64,000 nt of DNA from Streptomyces sp. NBC_01471 (GTDB taxonomy: Bacteria; Actinomycetota; Actinomycetes; Streptomycetales; Streptomycetaceae): NCBI RefSeq assembly GCF_041438865.1, contig NZ_CP109450.1, positions 6,381,001 through 6,445,000 of the forward strand. The letters are read 5' to 3'. A program made the translations under genes and the position numbers. This document shows, in pieces, positions 59,158 through 64,000 of this stretch. How positions within the stretch are numbered: the stretch's first letter is position 1; each line of letters starts with the position of its first letter. The notes below the pieces were generated by a model that did no database searches, was not told the origin of the DNA, and saw nothing but the letters and a program-made list of their open reading frames with translations.

Positions 59158-59946
59158 TCAGCCGCGCCGCTCCCGCTCCTCCACATACGCGTTGTACGCC
59201 GCCACCTGCGCCCGCCGGGCCACCCGCTCCACCGGCCGCAGCGCCTCTCCCCGCGCCGCCATCTCCGACGCACTCACCGCGCCGCCCGGCCCGTGCTCGT
59301 ACGCCACCGAGACCAGCAGTCCGACCCGCCGGGCCAGTTCCAGCACCCGGACCGCACGCGCCGGATACCCGGGCGCGAGCAGCTCCCCGGCCCCCGCCTC
59401 GGCCCGGGCCCGGTAGGCGTCGATCGCCGCCTCGGCAGCCGGGCCGCCGCCCGCCACATCGAGACCCGAGAGCACCGCGGTCGCCTCCCGCAGGGCCTCC
59501 GCCAGCTCGCGCTCCGCCTCGCCGAGCGAGGGCACATCGGCCGGCGGCGCCTCGCGGACCGGCAGGCAGTGCCAGACCACCTCCCGGTGCAGATCTCCCT
59601 CCGGGCCCGCCTCGTACAGCTCGGGCACCAGCCCCAGCGCCACTCCGAATACGGTGACCGCCTCCTCCGCCTCCAGCGCCCGCGCGTTGAACTCCGGCGG
59701 CCCGCTGAGGCCCAGCGGGTGTCCCGCTGTGGGCATCGCCACCCGGTAACCGGTCGCGCCGAGCGCTCTCAGCCGCCCCAGAGCGAGCGTGAGCCCGACG
59801 GGCCCCTCCTCGCCGGGCAGCCCCTCGATCCGGTGCACAGCGTCCTCACTCACGATGGCGAGTGCGGCGTCATCCGGCGATACATTCCCGGCCAAAAGGG
59901 CATTTCCCCATGCGGCCAGCCGTCCTGAGCGTGGTTCCGTGAACAT
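59158..59946 (-). CDS. Conserved actinobacterial hypothetical protein
   Basis: This is a 262-residue soluble, acidic, helix-rich protein without signal peptide. GRLAAWGNALLAGNVSPDDAALAIVSEDAVHRIEG at the N-terminus and the pairs GLGLS-like PLGLSGPPEFNARALEAEEAV further on look conserved, but I know no function. The ATG at 59946 is favoured by the MFTEPRSGRL N-terminus; the upstream frame lacks an RBS. It is convergent with the chaplin gene and divergent from the ABC gene. Confidence 0.82.
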   Translation of the reverse strand: MFTEPRSGRLAAWGNALLAGNVSPDDAALAIVSEDAVHRIEGLPGEEGPVGLTLALGRLRALGATGYRVAMPTAGHPLGLSGPPEFNARALEAEEAVTVFGVALGLVPELYEAGPEGDLHREVVWHCLPVREAPPADVPSLGEAERELAEALREATAVLSGLDVAGGGPAAEAAIDAYRARAEAGAGELLAPGYPARAVRVLELARRVGLLVSVAYEHGPGGAVSASEMAARGEALRPVERVARRAQVAAYNAYVEERERRG

Positions 59947-60117
59947 GGACCCAGCGTAGGGACCGGGACCGGGGGCCTCTCGTGCGGATTGGGCCTGGCT
60001 CGCGCCGAACGAGAGCCCTAGGCACGGGGCCACTTGTCAGGTGGCGTAAGTTTTCCCTGGGAGCTGCGCCCACAGGCGCACGCGCGAACCGAGACTGCAT
60101 GGGGAGACAACGCGCTC

Positions 60118-60915
60118 ATGAGCGATGTACTGGAGCTGCTGGACGTATCGGTGGTCCGCGACGGACGTGCTCTGGTGGAAGACGTCTCCTGGGCGGTGAA
60201 GGAGGGGGAGCGCTGGGTCATCCTCGGCCCCAACGGCGCGGGCAAGACCACACTCCTCAACATCGCGTCCAGCTACCTCTTCCCGTCCACCGGCACCGCG
60301 TCGATCCTCGGTGAGCAGCTCGGCAAGCCCGGTACCGACGTGTTCGAGCTCCGCCCCCGGATCGGCATGGCGGGCGCCGCCATGGCCGAGAAGATGCCCA
60401 AGCGGCAGACCGTCCTCCAGGTGGTGCTCACCGCGGCCTACGGCATGACGGCCACCTGGAACGAGGACTACGAGGAGGTCGACGAGCAGCGTGCCCGAGC
60501 CTTCCTCGACCGCCTGGGCATGACCGAGTTCCTGGACCGCAAGTTCGGCACCCTCTCCGAGGGCGAGCGCAAGCGCACCCTGATCGCCCGCGCGATGATG
60601 ACCGACCCCGAACTGCTCCTGCTCGACGAGCCCGCCGCCGGTCTCGACCTCGGCGGCCGCGAGGACCTCGTACGCCGTCTCGGCCGGCTGGCCAAGGATC
60701 CGTACGCGCCCTCGATGGTGATGGTGACCCACCACGTCGAGGAGATCGCCCCCGGCTTCACCCACGTCCTGATGATCCGTCAGGGCAAGGTGCTCGCCGC
60801 CGGTCCGATGGAGACCGAGCTGAGCTCCCGCAACCTCTCCCTCTGCTTCGGGCTGCCGCTCGTCGTCGAACAGCGCGGCAACCGCTGGACCGCGCAGGGT
60901 CTTCCGCTCGGCTGA
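60118..60915 (+). CDS. ABC transporter ATP-binding protein
   Basis: This is a 265-residue single ABC cassette. It has Walker A GPNGAGKTTL (about 38-47), Q-loop RPRIGMAGAAMAEKMPK, signature TLSEGERKRTLIARAM (Glu in place of Gly in LSGG) and Walker B LLLLDEPAAGLDL. The switch His is in MVTHHVEEI. No permease gene is adjacent, so the partner is elsewhere, or it acts as a soluble ATPase. It sits upstream of the NfeD/SPFH pair. GGGGAG lies 13 bases before the ATG. Confidence 0.92.
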   Translation: MSDVLELLDVSVVRDGRALVEDVSWAVKEGERWVILGPNGAGKTTLLNIASSYLFPSTGTASILGEQLGKPGTDVFELRPRIGMAGAAMAEKMPKRQTVLQVVLTAAYGMTATWNEDYEEVDEQRARAFLDRLGMTEFLDRKFGTLSEGERKRTLIARAMMTDPELLLLDEPAAGLDLGGREDLVRRLGRLAKDPYAPSMVMVTHHVEEIAPGFTHVLMIRQGKVLAAGPMETELSSRNLSLCFGLPLVVEQRGNRWTAQGLPLG

Positions 60916-60934
60916 CCGGTTCCGTATCCCCAGG

Positions 60935-60957
60935 GTCTTTCGTCCGGGCCGAAAGAC
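60935..60957 (+). terminator. Hairpin after the ABC gene
   Basis: GTCTTTCG (60935-60942) and CGAAAGAC (60950-60957) form a perfect 8-bp stem 20 bases after the stop. It is A/T-richer than usual, so it could instead be a regulator site for the NfeD gene. Confidence 0.45.
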
Positions 60958-61003
60958 ACCTGCGCCCTGTCCCCGGAGGGGACTGCCGCCCTACCATGAC
61001 CCC

Positions 61004-61432
61004 GTGGACATCGAGGCATGGGTGTGGTGGCTGATCGGCGCGGCAGGGCTGGGAATCCCGCTCGTCATCACCGCCATGCCCGAATTCGGGATGCTGGCCG
61101 TGGGAGCGGTCGCCGCATCGGCCACCGCCGCCCTCGGCGCCGGCCCGGTGCTCCAGGTCCTCGTCTTCGTGGCCGTGTCCGTCGCGCTCATCGCCGTAGT
61201 ACGTCCCATCGCCAACCGGCACCGGTCCCAGCGGCCCGAACTGGCCACCGGAATCGATGCGCTGAAGGGCCGTCAGGCCGTCGTCCTGGAACGGGTCGAC
61301 GGCAGCGGCGGCCGTATCAAGCTCGCCGGGGAGGTCTGGTCGGCGCGGGCCCTCGACGGCGACACCAGTTATCAGCCAGGTCAGCAGGTTGACGTCGTGG
61401 AGATCGACGGAGCGACAGCCGTCGTCCTGTGA
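61004..61432 (+). CDS. NfeD family membrane protein (short form)
   Basis: This 142-residue protein has two or three membrane helices (about 7-30, 35-65) and a C-terminal OB-fold NfeD domain (about 80-142) with GRQAVVLERVDGSGGRIKLAGEVWSARAL. Short NfeD proteins work with SPFH proteins in membrane microdomains. The SPFH gene follows after 82 bases. GTG start at 61004. Confidence 0.92.
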   Translation: MDIEAWVWWLIGAAGLGIPLVITAMPEFGMLAVGAVAASATAALGAGPVLQVLVFVAVSVALIAVVRPIANRHRSQRPELATGIDALKGRQAVVLERVDGSGGRIKLAGEVWSARALDGDTSYQPGQQVDVVEIDGATAVVL

Positions 61433-61514
61433 CAGAACCGCACACACGGCAGACCGAGGTCTGCGAAGATCATTCATCGGGAACTGCCGGCAATCGAAGG
61501 GCACGGGGAGCACG

Positions 61515-62456
61515 ATGCCATCCGTCATCATCGTTCTGATCATTCTGGTGGTGCTGGTCTTCATCGCCCTGATCAAGACGATCCAGGTGATCCCACAGGC
61601 CAGCGCCGCCATCGTCGAACGGTTCGGCCGCTACACACGCACTCTGAACGCCGGGCTGAACATCGTCGTCCCGTTCATCGACTCGATCCGCAACCGGATC
61701 GACCTCCGGGAACAGGTCGTGCCCTTCCCGCCGCAACCGGTGATCACGCAGGACAACCTGGTCGTCAACATCGACACGGTCATCTATTACCAGGTGACCG
61801 ACGCCCGCGCCGCGACCTACGAAGTGGCCAGCTACATCCAGGCGATCGAGCAGCTCACCGTCACCACCCTCCGCAACATCATCGGCGGCATGGACCTGGA
61901 GCGGACCCTGACCTCCCGTGAGGAGATCAACGCGGCGCTGCGCGGCGTACTCGACGAGGCCACCGGCAAGTGGGGCATCCGCGTCAACCGCGTCGAGCTG
62001 AAGGCCATCGAGCCGCCCACCTCCATCCAGGACTCGATGGAGAAGCAGATGCGCGCCGACCGTGACAAGCGCGCCGCGATCCTCCAGGCCGAAGGTGTCC
62101 GGCAGTCCGAAATCCTGCGCGCCGAGGGCGAGAAGCAGTCGGCCATCCTCCGGGCCGAAGGTGAGGCCAAGGCGTCGGCGCTGCGCGCGGAGGGCGAGGC
62201 CCAGGCCATTCGTACGGTCTTCGAGTCGATCCACGCGGGCGACGCCGACCAGAAGCTGCTCGCCTACCAGTACCTCCAGATGCTCCCGAAGATCGCCGAG
62301 GGCGACGCCAACAAGCTCTGGATCGTGCCGAGCGAGATCGGCGACGCGCTCAAGGGTCTCAGCGGAGCCTTCGGGAACCTCGGCGAGAACGTCCCCGGTT
62401 TCAACACCGGCAAGGAGTCGCCCGCGCCGCCGGCCGCCAGGCGCCCCTCGGAGTAA
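61515..62456 (+). CDS. SPFH/Band 7 (stomatin-like) membrane protein
   Basis: This is a 313-residue protein with an N-terminal membrane helix (about 3-22) and the SPFH domain (about 28-185, AIVERFGRYTRTLNAGLNIVVPFIDSI, LVVNIDTVIYYQV). A helical C-terminus then holds four tandem 11-residue units of the ILRAEGExxxA kind (about 189-232). Such proteins oligomerise into lipid-microdomain scaffolds. With NfeD before it, it forms the usual pair. The Pro-rich tail ends at ARRPSE. Confidence 0.95.
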   Translation: MPSVIIVLIILVVLVFIALIKTIQVIPQASAAIVERFGRYTRTLNAGLNIVVPFIDSIRNRIDLREQVVPFPPQPVITQDNLVVNIDTVIYYQVTDARAATYEVASYIQAIEQLTVTTLRNIIGGMDLERTLTSREEINAALRGVLDEATGKWGIRVNRVELKAIEPPTSIQDSMEKQMRADRDKRAAILQAEGVRQSEILRAEGEKQSAILRAEGEAKASALRAEGEAQAIRTVFESIHAGDADQKLLAYQYLQMLPKIAEGDANKLWIVPSEIGDALKGLSGAFGNLGENVPGFNTGKESPAPPAARRPSE

Positions 62457-62475
62457 CGACCCGGCGCAGTCCATC

Positions 62476-62503
62476 AGCCCGCCCCCGGCCCCGGGGGCGG
62501 GCT
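62476..62503. terminator. Bidirectional terminator between SPFH and HNH genes
   Basis: AGCCCGCCCCCGG (62476-62488) and its reverse complement (62491-62503) lie between convergent genes. Confidence 0.75.
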
Positions 62504-62541
62504 GTTCCGTACGGCACGGCAGGCGGTTGCGCTCGCGGCGG

Positions 62542-63045
62542 TTACGCGGTCTGCGGGAGCCAGTCGGGCAGCGCCTGCCGGTCGCCGGCACCGAGCGCGA
62601 GCATCATCGCGTCGGCAGGCGTCGGGACGAACGGCCTGCGCAGCAGCGGCATTCCGGCCTGGTCCGGGGTACGGGCCGCTTTGCGGTGGTTGTCCTCGGC
62701 ACAGGAGGCCACCGTGTTCAGCCAGGTGTCCTGGCCGCCCTGGGCGCGCGGCACCACGTGGTCGACGGTGGTGGCCCGCCGCCCGCAGTACGCGCACCGG
62801 TGCTGGTCGCGGACCAGCACCCCCCGTCTCGACCACGGTGCCTGTCTTCGGAACGGAACCCGGACGTACCGGCAGAGCCTGATCACCCGGGGCACCGGCA
62901 GTTCGACAGCGGCCGCACGCACCCGGAGCCCGGGGTGGGCCTGCTCGACCACGGCCTTGTCCTGGAGCACCAGGACCACCGCGCGGTTGAGCGTCACCGT
63001 CGACAGCGGCTCGAAGCTGGCGTTCAGTACCAATGTGTCCCGCAT
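62542..63045 (-). CDS. HNH endonuclease family protein
   Basis: This 167-residue protein has an N-terminal segment LVLNASFEPLSTVTLNRAVVLVLQDKA typical of actinobacterial HNH proteins. The HNH motif follows with zinc cysteines, CAYCGRRATTVDHVVPRAQGG...NTVASCAEDNHRKA (about 89-127). It probably cleaves DNA in repair or defence; the role is undefined. The ATG at 63045 has GGAGG 8 bases upstream, preferred over an in-frame start at 63072. Confidence 0.92.
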   Translation of the reverse strand: MRDTLVLNASFEPLSTVTLNRAVVLVLQDKAVVEQAHPGLRVRAAAVELPVPRVIRLCRYVRVPFRRQAPWSRRGVLVRDQHRCAYCGRRATTVDHVVPRAQGGQDTWLNTVASCAEDNHRKAARTPDQAGMPLLRRPFVPTPADAMMLALGAGDRQALPDWLPQTA

Positions 63046-63127
63046 GGTGCCCACCTCCGTGTGCCGGCCCACCCCCTGGCGGGACTGGGATCAACTCTGG
63101 CCGGGCACGCCACGATGGACAACGCAA

Positions 63128-63170
63128 TAAAAAAGGCCCTGCCCTGGTCTCTCCAAGACCGGGGCAGGGC
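63128..63170 (-). terminator. Rho-independent terminator with T-run
   Basis: On the minus strand, 15-base arms (63170-63156, 63150-63136) are followed by a run of six T (63135-63128 region). This is a classical intrinsic terminator for the PEBP-family gene and rare in this genome, where most hairpins lack T-runs. Confidence 0.88.
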
Positions 63171-63187
63171 AAACAGACGCGCGGGTT

Positions 63188-63724
63188 TCAGCTTTCGGCG
63201 GGAGCCGCGTACTCAGCGATGAGCTGGGCGCGGGCCAGCGTATGGAAACGCAGATTGAAGCCGACCGCGGCGGGCGGGGTGTCCGAGTCGATACCGAGCT
63301 GCGGGGTGTCCACCGCGTACACGGTGAAGACATAACGGTGGTTCTCACCGGCCGGCGGCGCGGCGCCCCCGAACTCCTTCGCGCCGTAATCGTTGCGGGC
63401 CTGGACCGCGCCCGGCGGCAGCCCCTCGAACGCACCACTTCCCGCACCCGCCGGAAGCTCGGTCACGGAGGCCGGAATGTCGAACAGCGACCAGTGCCAG
63501 AACCCGCTGCCGGTGGGCGCGTCGGGGTCGAAGCAGGTCACGGCGAAGCTCCTGGTCTCCGGCGGGAATCCCTCCCACCGCAGCTGCGGCGAGGTGTTCC
63601 CCGCCGCGTACACCTGAGTGTCCTTCAATACCGACCCCGGCGCGATGTCCTCGCTCACCACGGTGAACGAGGGCACCGGCGGATGAAAGTCATGGGGGAG
63701 CGGCGGCTTGCTGAGCCCGGTCAC
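63188..63724 (-). CDS. PEBP/YbhB-YbcL family (Raf kinase inhibitor-like) protein
   Basis: This is a 178-residue phosphatidylethanolamine-binding-protein fold. Signatures are FDPDAPTGSGFWHWSLFDIP (about 79-98), GAVQARNDYGAKEFGGAAPPAG and HRYVFTVYAVD. The bacterial YbhB/YbcL proteins bind anionic small ligands; the physiological role is unclear. No signal peptide is seen. GTG 63724 has AGGAGGT 6 bases upstream, which decides the start. Confidence 0.93.
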   Translation of the reverse strand: MTGLSKPPLPHDFHPPVPSFTVVSEDIAPGSVLKDTQVYAAGNTSPQLRWEGFPPETRSFAVTCFDPDAPTGSGFWHWSLFDIPASVTELPAGAGSGAFEGLPPGAVQARNDYGAKEFGGAAPPAGENHRYVFTVYAVDTPQLGIDSDTPPAAVGFNLRFHTLARAQLIAEYAAPAES

Positions 63725-63765
63725 GACGGCACCTCCTGCATCGGCTGTCAGTTCCGTGTCCGACC

Positions 63766-64000
63766 CTAGAGCCAGTTCCGTCTGCCCCCCACATCGGCCA
63801 GCCACTGATGGAGGTATCCCGTCCAGTCGGTGTCCCGGAAATCGTGCAGACCCACCTGGAACGCCCGATAGGAGTCGCTGCCCTCGCTGAAGAGGCCCGG
63901 CTTCTTGTCCATTTCCAGGACCACGTCCATCTCACGGTCGTCCGTGACGAAGGTCAGCTCGACCTGGTTCAGCCCCCGGTACTGCTCCGGCGGGCAGAAC
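63766..64000 (-). CDS. Spo0M-like sporulation-control protein (C-terminal end)
   Basis: About 77 codons are visible, running off the right edge with no start in the window. The frame ends at TAG (63768-63766). The protein piece reads FCPPEQYRGLNQVELTFVTD..., then LEMDKKPGLF and HDFRDTDWTGYLHQWL. It resembles the arrestin-like Spo0M family, which affects sporulation in Bacillus and is common in Streptomyces. It is the gene upstream of the PEBP gene on the same strand. Confidence 0.75.
   Translation of the reverse strand, partial: FCPPEQYRGLNQVELTFVTDDREMDVVLEMDKKPGLFSEGSDSYRAFQVGLHDFRDTDWTGYLHQWLADVGGRRNWL

Overview
The window is about 72% G+C, with nearly every base in tightly packed reading frames, GTG/TTG starts, many ATGA stop/start overlaps and strong GC-rich hairpin terminators. 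A chaplin, an Spo0M-like protein, a Gbn-type nucleoid protein, an SGM_5486-type microprotein and a PhoP-type PHO box all point to Streptomyces. From memory, the gene order matches the conserved chromosomal arm segment around moaA/tyrS/tldD/fabG/fabI/serB of S. coelicolor, read in the opposite direction. That synteny statement is recall, not a search. I see no tRNA, rRNA, CRISPR array, insertion sequence or phage gene.

Left part (1-9.2 kb): the cobalamin genes (chelatase fragment, cobQ, cobD) run leftward behind a cobalamin riboswitch. A perfect hairpin separates them from a phosphate transporter (pit) that carries a PHO box. A class II aldolase, an alpha/beta hydrolase and a conserved hypothetical follow. 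Next comes a relic of a VOC-fold gene and a leaderless 7-codon ORF in front of an ABC-F ATPase (9.2-10.8 kb). The Gbn-type nucleoid protein gene (11.2 kb) lies behind a dense GATC cluster.

11.5-36.5 kb is mostly housekeeping: a crotonase; an Asp23/AmaP envelope-stress module of translationally coupled genes; an atypical SDR and a GH15 glucosidase; SURF1; a DEDDh-BRCT exonuclease; a VIT transporter; a sterol-desaturase-like hydroxylase; a YhhN protein; a zinc dehydrogenase; a secreted subtilase; a DUF485/acetate-symporter pair; moaA; tyrS; tldE-tldD; and fabG-fabI.

36.5-45.8 kb is the accessory and most interesting part. It is a leftward block of seven genes: TRZ/ATZ-type deaminase, NCS2 nucleobase permease, GntR regulator, orphan molybdopterin hydroxylase large subunit, amidohydrolase-2, a maleate-isomerase/arylmalonate-decarboxylase-fold protein lacking both catalytic cysteines, and a UbiD-type decarboxylase. 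The same 10-mer (ttgcatgtaa) lies upstream of the first gene and upstream of the regulator. The only in-frame TTA codon I could find in the window is in the hydroxylase gene. Together these suggest an inducible, possibly bldA-dependent pathway for a carboxylated N-heterocycle that I cannot match to a described one.

45.9-64 kb: a small secreted protein; a second GntR regulator divergent from a CynX-type MFS exporter with a 38-residue microprotein; SixA phosphatase; SerB; a double-FHA ABC exporter (Rv1747-like); an SLT-type protein with an Ala/Lys helix; a QueA-like protein coupled to an SDR; a GAF histidine kinase/NarL regulator pair; a Cys-less chaplin; an ABC ATPase; an NfeD/SPFH pair; an HNH nuclease; a PEBP-family protein; and the 3' end of an Spo0M gene.
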